Assembly (NCBI GenBank): GCA_009363875.1
Contig: CM018692.1
Span: 93,896,137 to 93,960,136, forward strand
From: Mikania micrantha
Taxonomy: Eukaryota > Streptophyta > Magnoliopsida > Asterales > Asteraceae
Reading direction: 5' to 3'
DNA length: 64,000 nucleotides
Shown: positions 1-9,965 of the stretch, piece by piece
Position numbering within the stretch: the first letter of the stretch is position 1
Layout of the letters: each line of letters opens with the position of its first letter
Program-made: the position numbers and the translations under genes
Notes under the pieces: generated by a model
What the model was told of the DNA's origin: nothing
The model's input: only the letters and a program-made list of their open reading frames with translations
Databases searched by the model: none

Positions 1-2434
1 TGTACCTCAACATGCTTCACTAGGCCCAACATAAACACTTCGGCCCACATCTCTTAGGGCGGCCCACACGAAAAATCATATGGCCCAAAAGACTCTTTCG
101 GCCCACGCACATAACTGCTTGGCCCAATGATTTTTGGTTTAATCCATGACACCCGGTCTAGCCTATATGCATGACATTCTCCCACAGGGGGAATGGGTTA
201 ACCTAACACCTAAACGAATCAATAATTAATTGTAACATACAATTAAAATCATATACTAAGAATGGTCACTACAAGTGTGGTACATTGGAAGTGTTAATAT
301 AAATGGGGAAAGGATAACATATAATTAAACGCAAGACATAAAGGTTGATAACCTTTCAAGTAAAACCTAAGTAGTATACTTAGGATTTTTAATAATAATA
401 CATTGAGTGAGAGGAGCATGAAAGCAATAACAAGTGCATCGGGCCGAATGAAGACCGAGACCCACAATGGGTTAGCTAACTTTATGGCTAACACACATAC
501 GTGCACACAAAACGATTACTCGCAATACTTATAAGTACAACGTGAAATCAATACAGGATCGTGAAAACCAACACAAGTCCAATCAAGAGCGCGTGTATTT
601 TCGTTTAAGCTAAGTCAACTACTACAAATCCAAGGTGAGTTCATATGCCCCTTTTTCCTTAATCTTAACTGATTTTAAACACTCGGGGCTGGGAAACATG
701 CTTACTTTTATTTATTTAAAAGTTTTGCTTAACATATTGCTTATACTTTGATCTAGATAATATTAAATTGTTTATTATCGCTTATCATTGTATGCATGCT
801 TGTATGATCATGACATGACAGGGATTATCAGATGAATGGGATAATATATCTTCCTAATTCATCAACACATTAGAATAACATAGTTGTAAGATCTTATTTT
901 ACAACACTTAGTTATTCCTACATGAGTAAACATTGAGAAAATTCATACATAAACAAACATTTAGAACAATTACAGAGAAATATGATGACAATACAAGACA
1001 CATGAATGATTAGAAGATAATGCATCTTCTTAATACCATTAAACATTAAAATTAACTAAGTGTGATAAGTCAAGTACTTATAACGCTTAGTTTACAACTT
1101 AAAACATGTTATGTGATAACATGGAGCATTGATTATCCACCACCTGCGTCACTTAAGGGTAGCAAGACTAGTGCTTACTACGGCTTAAGGATTATATGGT
1201 GAACATATGGATTACATGGAATGATAATCATGATAACGTAACTTCATGATAACAACATCATTCACACAATGGTTAACATAACGTAATAAGACAAGTTCTT
1301 ATTCAACCTTGTTAATCACATGAGAACATCCCACAATGAGAACAAACACTAACATCAATGTACACAATCCATCGTTACATGTGGACTAGTAGACTGAGGA
1401 ATTTATTTTCTCTCATGTCATATTATTAGTAACAGTTTCGATGAGGGCAATGGGATTACAAAGTGGTAGAGGTAAATCGGATGCATTGAAATCTGATTAC
1501 GTGAGGATTGCAATGGATTCCTTTTAGGCTCTATGCACTTCACATTGAGAACAAATGACAAATGGTTAATTAACACTTTTAATATTAAAAAGTGAAATAA
1601 CAGTTAACCCCACAAATAATAGAATAATACATGGAACAGATTAAGTGAATCTAATATCCTTAATTACACGTAGTGGTTATCAATACTTCGGTTTGATAAT
1701 TACAACTTCATCATCATATTATTCTATACATGATATCACAGGTGATAAACAATGAGACGAACATGTGGAATGGGAATGGAAATCAATAGTTGTATTGCAA
1801 GTAGTGTGGAGTTCTAGTAGTGATGTGGTGGGATGTTGGCTAGGGCTTAGTTCCCTTACATATGCCCTATATATAAGCATCACTACTAGAATGATATATT
1901 ACTTATGAATATAACTATTGAGAAGCCATTGGGTGGACAGGTGAAACAAATAACATACAAGTAACATGATTAATATTGTGATTGTGCATGTGAATGAATC
2001 AAGGTTTTCAAATAACATACTTATGAACTCACCAACCTAGTGTTGACTTTGTTTAATTGCATGTTTTTCTCAGGTGATGAACAGGTGTAGCTATTTAGAT
2101 GCACGGACTAAGCTAGTGGACTTTTAGAAGACCTAGCTTCCTTTTGTGTTGCATGCTTTTGATGACAAAAACAATGAATCATCTGTGTATATCTTGCACA
2201 GATGCAAGATATAGTTTCATTGATTCTTTTGATATATTTACTTGGTTAAATTATGAACGATACATTGTAATTTAATCTTGTAATTCTATATCATTGATGT
2301 GTTAGCATTTCTCATTTATTTATCATGTGTTATATAAACAATCTGATCATTCGATTATCACTCACGATATCGCGCCCCAGGAACCTTCCGCCCGGCGGGA
2401 AAGTCGATCCAGCCCGCCGGCTCGGGGTGTGACA
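1..2434 (+). mobile_element. Ty3/gypsy-type LTR, left end outside window
   Basis: A long non-coding block ends in CTCGGGGTGTGACA at 2434, the typical 3' terminus of plant gypsy LTRs (compare the complete element at 19658-30324). Inside are a splice-donor-like CAAG|GTGAGT at 634/635, a CCCC (648-651) to GGGG (685-688) hairpin, the conserved ACTCACCAAC block at 2027-2036 and an acceptor-like TTTTTCTCAG at 2073. The order is the same as in the other LTRs of this window. No primer-binding site follows 2434, so this is a 3' LTR or a solo LTR rather than a 5' LTR. The flanking sequence to the right belongs to another LTR. No target-site duplication can be checked because the left end is missing. 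Confidence 0.65.
23..126 (+). repeat. ~20-bp periodic GGCCCA array
   Basis: The word GGCCCA begins at 23, 42, 61, 82, 100 and 121, so the spacing is 18-21 bp. The sequence between copies is loosely similar (A/T-rich with CTT or CACA). This is a short degenerate minisatellite inside the LTR that fills the start of the window, and it may continue to the left. GGCCCA is also the core of a plant promoter element bound by TCP factors; a promoter role here is only inference. Confidence 0.7.
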
Positions 2435-3687
2435 GTTCGGCAGCTCCTTTTTGCCCAGCTACACAAGGTTCGGCTGGTCGAGGGTTCGGCCAGCCCAGCC
2501 TCCCCGAACCAGCATCTGTTCAGCCTCATCTCCTTCGAACCTCATCCATTGCAGGCGACTTCCATGGCCGTGTTAAGTGATAGAGTGTTAACGAAGGTGT
2601 AGGTTTAGGGTGTGAAGGTGCTAGACCGGTTGAGCGTTTATGGTCGAACATGGGGTGTAAAACCCTAGTTTTCGGAACTTTCAAAGCTCATTTCCTCAAG
2701 TTTTGCTGTTTATACCTTCACATCAGTTGTACTTCTATGTAGAGGACGTTTGTAGCTTCGATTTGGTTCAAGAATGTAGTGATTTGGTTGAGTTTTGAGT
2801 GAATTATAGTAGAGAGAAGTTAGAGAGAGAGAGGCCGGATTTTGGAGTTAGAGAGAGAGTGGTGATGGAAGAAATGAGGAAAAAGCCCTCATTTAGGGTT
2901 ATTATACTCCGCGGATATTCGGGTTCGTTTCGTTTGTTCAGTTTTCATCTCCGTTGCGTTTCCGGATTGTTACGCGAATCTTACGTATTTTAATTAAAAA
3001 GACTTTATTTTAAATATTTCAAAAGTGGTTATTCCTAGTAAATGTTTTATAATTATTTTCCTTATTTTATTTTCGTTCGAATCGTTTTTCGTTTTCGTTT
3101 CATCATAACGCGTCACCTTCGCGCGTATTCGTTCGAATCGTCACCCGAACGAACACAACGTTGGTTTCACTTTCTGACTTTTGTTTTCTACTTTTCAGTC
3201 ATCATTTCAGACATTAAACTCACATATATGTTTGTGTGAATCGTCACCCACGCAAACACACTGTCAGTTCGTTATTCTGAAATAACACTGCAATTGTGTT
3301 TGAATTGTGTTTCCTCACTGACGGACTCAACTAAACTTCCTGTTTTCACATTGTGTTCGTACTGATTATCGGCCATCTGATTCCTGTCATCTATGGATAT
3401 CAGATCGCAACCGACATGCTTTTGTTGTTTACTTGTACACTGTTGTTTCTCTTGATTCGTTGTATTAATTATACTTAGGTTTTCACCTAAATACATACAA
3501 CTATTGTTTATCGTGAGTTGTTGTACTTACGGTATTTAAGTTTTCACATAAATATGTACAACTGTTTCTTGTATTTTCGGAATTCTGTTATCACAAACAC
3601 TGTTCATATATTGTATTTACACACAGTAAAAGGTGAAAGTACATATACCGTACGGACTTGCCGGACAATCAGGTACTGGATGTCACA
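2435..3687 (-). mobile_element. Partial gypsy-type LTR, minus orientation, interrupted at 2434
   Basis: Read on the minus strand, the block begins TGTGACATCCAGTACCTG at 3687 and runs through a CT-rich leader (about 2840-2800) toward 2435, where the plus-oriented LTR has inserted. It is CpG-richer than its surroundings (for example 3110-3150). The right flank at 3688 reads straight into a Helitron 3' tail (GGAATAAACCTAGTT), so this LTR itself sits inside a Helitron. Its own 3' half must lie left of the window. The small ORF at 2327-2602 crosses the junction of the two LTRs and is not a gene. Confidence 0.5.
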
Positions 3688-4303
3688 GGAATAAACCTAG
3701 TTATACTATGTATTAAAAAGCAATCATAAGGAATAGTATACTTTATATGTCTTTGATTTTCGCTTCCAAAAATTTTCAAATCATTTAACTTTTTATATCT
3801 ACATCCACTAGGTATAGAAATCCTTCAATCACTAAAATAGTGACGTTTCGATAATTTAGACATAGATCATGAGAAATTCTTTAAACTTGAAAAGTAGTAA
3901 GCAGAAAAGGGGTACTAAATTTAAGAGATTTGTTTAGAGATATGAGTTTTTATTAAATTTGAGAGAGTTGCTTAGATATTTGGATTTTTGTTTTAATTCA
4001 AACGATTGGTTGCTGGCAAGAAGGATTTTGAGCGTAATTTTTTCTATTATATTGTATGATTTTATATTTTATAAAAAAATTGTATAGAATTCGTGATGAG
4101 ATATTTGATTCTGCTATGTAACTTATGCTTTTGCAAATGATATATAATACCCGTTCTCGAAAGTGTATTATGATAACCCGCCGCAACGTGCGGGTTGAAT
4201 AAACCTAGTATACATTAAAATGCATGAAAAAGGAATAGTATATATAGGTATATTATATTGAATAGTAAATGTTATTAAATATATATATATATATGTATAT
4301 ATA

Positions 4304-4541
4304 CAGGGAGAAGATCAAATGTTAATCATGTTTATTGCGTTAACCGAATAACTATATTTTATTAGTTTGGGGCCCACATTAAAGTAAATCTAAAGGTATA
4401 TGTTTTTTTAATTAATGTAGGGCCTACTTACATTAATAAAAAAAAAACCTAAACCTTTATATTCACTTTAATGTGGGTCCCAGAGTAAAAAGATATATTT
4501 ATTCGGTTATCGCAATAAGGGGGGTTAACATTCAAACAATC

Positions 4542-4544
<3 letters not shown>
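4304..4544. mobile_element. Foldback MITE inserted in a (TA)n tract
   Basis: The arms are inverted copies of each other. The left arm starts AGGGAGAAGATCAAATG; the right arm, reverse-complemented, starts AGGGATTGTTTGAATG. Both then share GTTAACC, ACCGAATAA and CCCACATTAAAGT. The element is about 240 bp with no ORF, and is flanked on both sides by (TA)n. Targeting of TA microsatellites is known for some plant MITEs (rice Micron type); family identity here is inferred. A second, unrelated foldback element in the same kind of target lies at 45483-45925. Confidence 0.7.

Positions 4545-4599
<55 letters not shown>
4545..4599. repeat. (TA)n microsatellite
   Basis: About 27 nearly perfect TA units lie immediately right of the foldback MITE. 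A shorter TA run flanks its left side (4279-4303), consistent with insertion into one longer tract. Confidence 0.9.
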
Positions 4600-4602
<3 letters not shown>

Positions 4603-4829
4603 TATACATCTATTATATTGAATACTAAATTTAATATATATATATATATATATATATACTGTAAAATAAATAGTAATGTATAGGTGTCTGACCCATATGG
4701 TTACGCTTTGATAATTTAGACATGGACCACCAGAAGTTTTTTTAGTTTGAAAAATAGTAAACAGAGATGAAGATATTAAATTTGAAATATTTGCTTAGAG
4801 ATTTAGGTTTTTGTTGGTTTAGGGTTTAG

Positions 4830-5040
4830 TTTTTTTTTTATGATAACCGTAGGAAACCACTTACATGGTAAATCCTCGAATCCCGCCAATACCCGACTAA
4901 ACAAGATGAATTAGTAAAGCGCGACCGAAAACAACCGGGTCGGTAGCCTCAAAGGAAAATTGCTTTAAGTAGGGATTGAGTTTGAGATCTCTAGGTTGTC
5001 TCTTTTTCACTTTAACCACTAAACAACTTCCTTGAATGTT
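4830..5040 (-). mobile_element. tRNA-derived SINE, minus orientation
   Basis: The plus strand starts with a T run (4830-4839), the complement of a poly(A) tail. It ends in the complement of a tRNA-like head containing a GTTCAATCC-type B-box region and a TAGTGG-type A-box region. A sister copy at 46630-46824 has the same structure and the same position within the same Helitron family. Both are flanked by GGGTTTA-like sequence. Confidence 0.6.
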
Positions 5041-5663
5041 AGGGTTTATGGTTTAGTTCGTGCTCAAATATTTGATTTTGCTATGTAACTTATGATTCTG
5101 CAAATTATATATGTTACACGTTCTTGAGAGTGTGATGTGATAATACGCCGCAACGCGCGGGGGAATAAACTTAGTTATACATATTAAATTATTATATATA
5201 TTAAAAATCATGAAAAATGAATAGTATATTTTTGAATTTCACACTTTTGACACAAGAAGAAAAAAATGTGTAGATTTAAATTTGAATTCAAGAAAGTTTG
5301 TGAAGTTATAATTTGGCCACTTGCATTTTGGATGTATGAGGAATATGTGGGTTTATGGCTCTCTCATTTGTGTGTTGAAAGTTTATGAACTTATGAATTT
5401 AGCCACTTGCTTTTTGAATGTATGAGTGGTACGTTGGTTAAGAAGAAAAAAATGTGTGGGTTTTCGTTAGGATTTTGTGATGAACTAAAAGTCGCTTTGA
5501 TTTTTTTTATTCGCTTTAATGTACTCAAAATTGTGTTTATTTGATTTTAAGTTCTCAAAATTGTGTTGGTTGCTAATACGAGGCTGGTAACCCACTATTT
5601 CTATTAAAAATGATACACTCATAGGAGTTTGCCACCGCAATACGCGAAGTGAAAACACCTAGT

Positions 5664-6239
5664 TATATATAATTCTAGAAAATATTAAAATTGAAAAAAA
5701 CATGTAAAAATTTAAGAATATGACAACTTGTAGGCACAGGTGTAATGCTAAATTATTCTTTTTTTATCCATATCGACGACTTGTCGTCGGCATAATCTTA
5801 AAATATAAACTTTTTAAGCACATATACCTGAGATTTACGTTGTCATAGTTATAATTTTAGTTTTTTTTTGTTAAATCCAATCTATTCTAACTAGATAATG
5901 TCCAGGCACGTTAAATGCAAAAAAAAAAATATTATCTTTTTTTTTTATTTATGATTTGTAACAACGACATGTCATAGGCATAACATTATATATGTTTACG
6001 AGATCTATGCCAACAACTTTAACCAACTGGTACTAAACTATATTGGCAAAACTTTTATCAATGATATATCGTCAGAGATGTCAAAACGACCTATGACGAT
6101 GGCTTGTCATTGAGAATACACTAATAGATTTCATGGGGGTAGCTGAAAACTTGTGAAGTGTAACTTATGCTTTGTTTTAATATAATTATATTTATGACTT
6201 CTTATATTAGGAGTTTAATTTCATATTTGTATAAGATAA
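5664..6239. other. Gene-free stretch with GACGAC/GTCGTC words
   Basis: No ORF or domain is recognisable. A near-palindrome CGACGACTTGTCGTCG lies at 5774-5789, and related words (AACGACATGTCATAGGC near 5962, TGACGATGGCTTGTCATTG near 6092) recur at 120-190-bp spacing. Repeated subterminal words of this kind are typical of CACTA elements, but no CACTA terminus is visible, so the class is unproven. Confidence 0.35.
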
Positions 6240-6290
6240 CTAGTGGGTTTTCCGCATGCTATTGCGGGTATTCCGCTATGACTCCGTATA
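6240..6290 (-). mobile_element. Helitron-type 3' end, minus orientation
   Basis: On the minus strand the sequence has a hairpin CCGCAATAGCATGCGG followed by AAAACCCACTAGTT, with CTAG at 6240-6243. This is the hairpin-then-CTRR signature. The body would extend rightwards; 6291-6690 has no other feature I recognise. Confidence 0.5.
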
Positions 6291-6696
6291 TCAAACCATA
6301 AGTATTTGTTGTCACTATGACAAAAAAATTTAAATGGTGGTTTGTAAATGTGTTCGTGTAACAACCAGCAATAAAACCAGGTACTCAATTACTCAACGCA
6401 TAAACTATAAAAAATAAAAAGTTAAACTCTATCATCCTTACATAGGACTAGCTAGATTCATTAGTGACAAAGTTTGAAATTATAATATAGTAGACCAACA
6501 CACACATATACGAAAATTTTCTTATAACAACCTAAGTAACTATAAAACAAGTATTAGTAAAATCTAGATATACATACATACGTTTAGACCCAAAAAAAAA
6601 GGAAATAATAATAGTAATAACAAAAAAATAAAATAAGAATGGAAGTCCCCAAGTCCACTTTCACCGTAGATATATTCCTACTAACTTAAGCATTAA

Positions 6697-6983
6697 GACT
6701 ATGGGGTATGCCTTGTGGTTCTACCCACTCCACATAGGCACCATCTAAGCTTCACCACAACCACCCACTCAACCACTTGAGGGTGGAAATGCCAAGTGGT
6801 TGTAATCATGATGAAGTGCTAATGATGTGTGGTGGTGTTATTGGTTGAGAGAAGAAAAAAATAAAGTTGTTGTGGTTGTGGTTGTGGCCACGCCCACCAC
6901 ACCAACGCCCCTAGCTAGGGGGCGGTGTTCCATCCCCCAGCCACGCCTCAACCACGCCCACTCCAGGGGCACACCGAACTGTC
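6697..6983. mobile_element. PIF/Harbinger-type MITE with TAA target duplication
   Basis: The left end is TAA|GACTATGGGGTATGCC and the right end is GGCACACCGAACTGTC|TAA. This gives a 3-bp TAA duplication (6694-6696 and 6984-6986) and imperfect terminal inverted repeats. The right subterminal region is rich in GGGCGTGG-type words, as in the larger element at 36458-38748, which begins GACTATAAGGTATGCC. The 287-bp element looks like an internal-deletion derivative of that family. The overlapping ORFs at 6827-7153 arise from its repeats and are not genes. Confidence 0.7.
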
Positions 6984-6986
6984 TAA

Positions 6987-7833
6987 GGAATTCAAGCAAA
7001 TGTCCCATCACCACAACCGGCAGCAACCCTCCTCACACCAAAAAGCTGTCAACTCCACACCATCACAAGAACCAAAAGAGACCTCAAGAATTGACAAGCA
7101 GCTTACCTCATCACCTCTTGGCATTACACTTGAACTATATCCCCCCTAAGTAAACCCTGTTCATCCCAACAAAATGGTTTCTTCCTGGTTACTACCCTCA
7201 CTTCATTTCTCATGATCAAAAGGAAGGTTGTCAAGAGAAGTCTCGACCAGCAATCCCCCGAGGCCCCGAGCACCCTTCTCCCAGCCACCTTGGAACCTCC
7301 CGAGTGCGGCAACTTGCTCGACGACAAGACCATAACCCGGGGTGAAGAGAAGGCCACGCAGCTCCGTTTCAACCTCAACCGAGTGCAACAAATTCACCTT
7401 GCTTGCTTCTTTGAGCCTTCCTATTCTAAAAGCTTTTGATATCCTTAATGTCTTACCTAATTATGTTCCTATCGATCATAAGTATAAACCTCTCAAAAAG
7501 AAACGGTTACCTCTAGCTAAGTAAGTATCGGGCTGAGGAAACCATAACATCCTTAAATTTGTATACTAAGAAAGCGTTACATGTCACTCAAAAAAAATGT
7601 GGATTTTAACACAAGGCCTGCATGGTAATCAAGAATCCATGCATGCCTTTATATTGCAACGGTTAACCTTAAGGATGGAAAGCCACACCAATTATCTGTT
7701 TCCTTAGTCTTCTCAACCGAAATATTCAATGACCAAGGAGTCCCCAATCGACTTCTTGAAAAAGGCGGCAAACCAGGGACATGCGGCTCGAATAAACCAC
7801 TCAACAACACCTTGGAACACGAGCAGATGACTA
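6987..7833. other. Unrecognised GC-richer segment, possible captured gene fragments
   Basis: This stretch is less AT-rich than its surroundings, and its base composition looks exon-like at 7150-7540 and 7660-7830. Both strands have open frames of 60-85 codons across 7124-7524, but none shows a domain I recognise. There is no clear start context or splice structure. It could be a relic of a host gene or sequence carried by a transposon. Confidence 0.25.
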
Positions 7834-8091
7834 TTGGAAATTAATATTGGGCATAACGGGTCATAAGTTGTCTAGCATATATATGTAATTAGGCGGGTCA
7901 AGAGTAAGGTTTAGTTGGGTCAAACAGTAGTTAATATTATCGTTAAATAACTGTAATTAACTGTCATTGTAACCGCCAAGCTGAAGGCTATAAATAGCCT
8001 CATATATTGTCTGTAATGTATGTATGCAATATATATAAATCTGTCTAATTTGTTGGTTTACACCTATTGTGTTCGATTGCATGCCAATAAT
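7834..8091 (+). mobile_element. Small LTR-like insertion (possible copia or TRIM solo LTR)
   Basis: The block is flanked by an exact 5-bp duplication GACTA (7829-7833 and 8092-8096). It starts TTGGAAATTAATATTGGGC, close to the usual TGTTGGAAATTA start of plant copia LTRs. It carries a TATA-like CTATAAATAG near 7988 and ends near GCCAATAAT. The missing terminal TG and CA make the exact ends uncertain. There is no coding sequence. Confidence 0.45.
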
Positions 8092-9851
8092 GACTAACCG
8101 ATTTAGATTTGTTTAAGGTTGTTCTCCTGTCCAGAAATCTCGACTCCCAAACCACAAATAAAAGCCTGCAAACCAGCCTCTCTTATGTTGTTTTCAACCT
8201 TCAAAAACCCATTCCCTACGAGTTTTAAATGAACTTTTTTTATAACAAAGATACACTAACACCTCCACATATATAGTTACACATACGGGCACAAGCATAA
8301 AGAAAATATGTGGTGAAATAAAACGACCAAATTACCAAAGAACAATATGTGAACCTATCACAAAATGTTTACAATAACCAACTTGACTAATCCAAAAACA
8401 AATACAAATATTTTAGAAATGAGCAAGATACATACTTAGAGTTATTAGGAAGCTTAAATAAATGAGAAAATAATACAAAAGCGTTGTAAGTAATAAAACA
8501 ATACAACAAGCAAACCTTTATGACCACATAGGGTACAAGAACCTAAAAACCTCACATGATGCCTTTGAATATTGTAGGAACAGTGTAGTGACTTCCCACA
8601 GTTCTCTTAGATTTTCATCATTTAGATCCAAACTCGACAATGAGTTCACAACCCCTTTTATACTATTTCATGATTGCAAATTTGGGGTGAAACTATTGAT
8701 ACATAAACTATTTCATTTAGTATGTTATATATGCTATTATTGAAACATAAGTTAGCCAGGTGTAGATTGCATGAGACATTACATTTACATCGTAAGTCCC
8801 TTCTCTTTTAGACACAACCATTAACTCATAGGATAGAGCCAATGTATTGATATTGAATAGTTATTATTTGGGTTGACACCCCCATTCATCTTTCGGGTGG
8901 TTTCTAGCTACAGTCACCTACATGACGTGGTTATACACGATGAATGAATATTTCCAACATTTACATTTTAAACTCAAGGAGAGTTTATCAAACTATGGAT
9001 AGTCATGGGCAGTCAGTCGGAGGTTTGGTTGTGGACTTATGTAGATTGCATCCAAACACACTTATGAATGGCATATTATACCAATAGCATAACCTTTTGG
9101 GGGAGATGATCCCAATGAACATTTATCAAGTCTATAAAACTTGTGAATATCACCAAGTTTTTAATTGATTGTTTTCTCATGTTTTTCATGTCCTGAAAAT
9201 TAAGGATATGAAGTGATGCTTTTGGGTTACATGGGAGTTTGCTAGTATACCCTAATTACTTATGCCATAGTTTTTGGAATTTTTCGTTACGTAACATTTA
9301 AATTTAGACAATGTGTTGTAAAACTGATGTTATTGTTGTGGGTGTATTTATGTAAAATTTTATGTTGACCATTCACCCTTGATTTCCATATCGTTATGTG
9401 ACATTTGTCGCAAACTTAGGTTTGACTTTGACTAAGACTTGACTATTTATTTGACTTGAATTACAAATTGTAAATCTTTGAAATCTTACACCTAGCTAAA
9501 AACTATTAATATGGTGTAAGGGTAAGCTTTTACATCTACTAGGAGATAAAGAAGCTGCACTTGTTGAGTTATTCAACTCCAAACATACAACGTGATGCAA
9601 GTAAACTTTACAAGTAACACAATAATAGATATTAAAATTTATATCTATTGAGATACAATTTTCAATGTATGTGGGTTTTATAGAAACGATACTCGATATG
9701 ATTAAGTGTACTAGACTCTACTGAATAACTTGTTAATAAATTTTAATATTTATTATTAAATTTAAGTTATTGAGTCTAGCAAAGAATTATTTTTATTTAA
9801 ATGCACGGTGTTGCATTTGGTGATTTTTGAGATTTCAGCATCGTTTGACGG
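8092..9851 (+). mobile_element. Decayed gypsy LTR and unassigned DNA
   Basis: No ORF is supported. Between about 8640 and 9200 the order of elements seen in the better-preserved LTRs can still be followed: a decayed donor region (ACAATGAGTTCACAA), CCCC at 8652-8655, GGGG at 8684-8687 followed by TGAAAC, then TCACCAAGTTTTTAATTGA near 9147 and a pyrimidine-rich stretch ending TTTTTCATG where others have CAG. Ends cannot be placed. Left (8092-8600) and right (9250-9851) of this I see nothing identifiable. Confidence 0.4.
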
Positions 9852-9965
9852 TGTAATATCCGAAAACGAACGTTGGTGACGACTCGGTAAATTAATTTAG
9901 TGGATACGCTTGGAATAGCATAAAATAACAAATCATAAATGAATAACATGAGTTAACGATGAAAA

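Larger units (their letters stand above)
3688..5663 (+). mobile_element. Tandem cluster of Helitron copies
   Basis: Four successive Helitron-type 3' ends lie head to tail: CTAG at 3697-3700, CTAG at 4205-4208, TTAG at 5171-5174 (decayed CTAG) and CTAG at 5659-5662. The two clearest are preceded by a GC hairpin such as CCCGC...GCGGG (4177-4194), about 10 nt upstream. That matches Helitrons, which end in a short hairpin followed by CTRR. The 4208 and 5174 copies also share an upstream tail, TTTTGCTATGTAACTTATG. I found no replicase/helicase coding, so these are non-autonomous. The 5' TC ends are not clear. A foldback MITE and a SINE are nested inside. Confidence 0.65.

Noticed and set aside
2327..2602. 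91-codon ORF with Pro/Ser-rich content
   Set aside because: It crosses the junction between two different LTRs at 2434/2435.
6827..7153. Overlapping ORFs rich in Val, Thr, Pro and His
   Set aside because: They stem from the GC-rich repeats of the PIF-type MITE and its flank.
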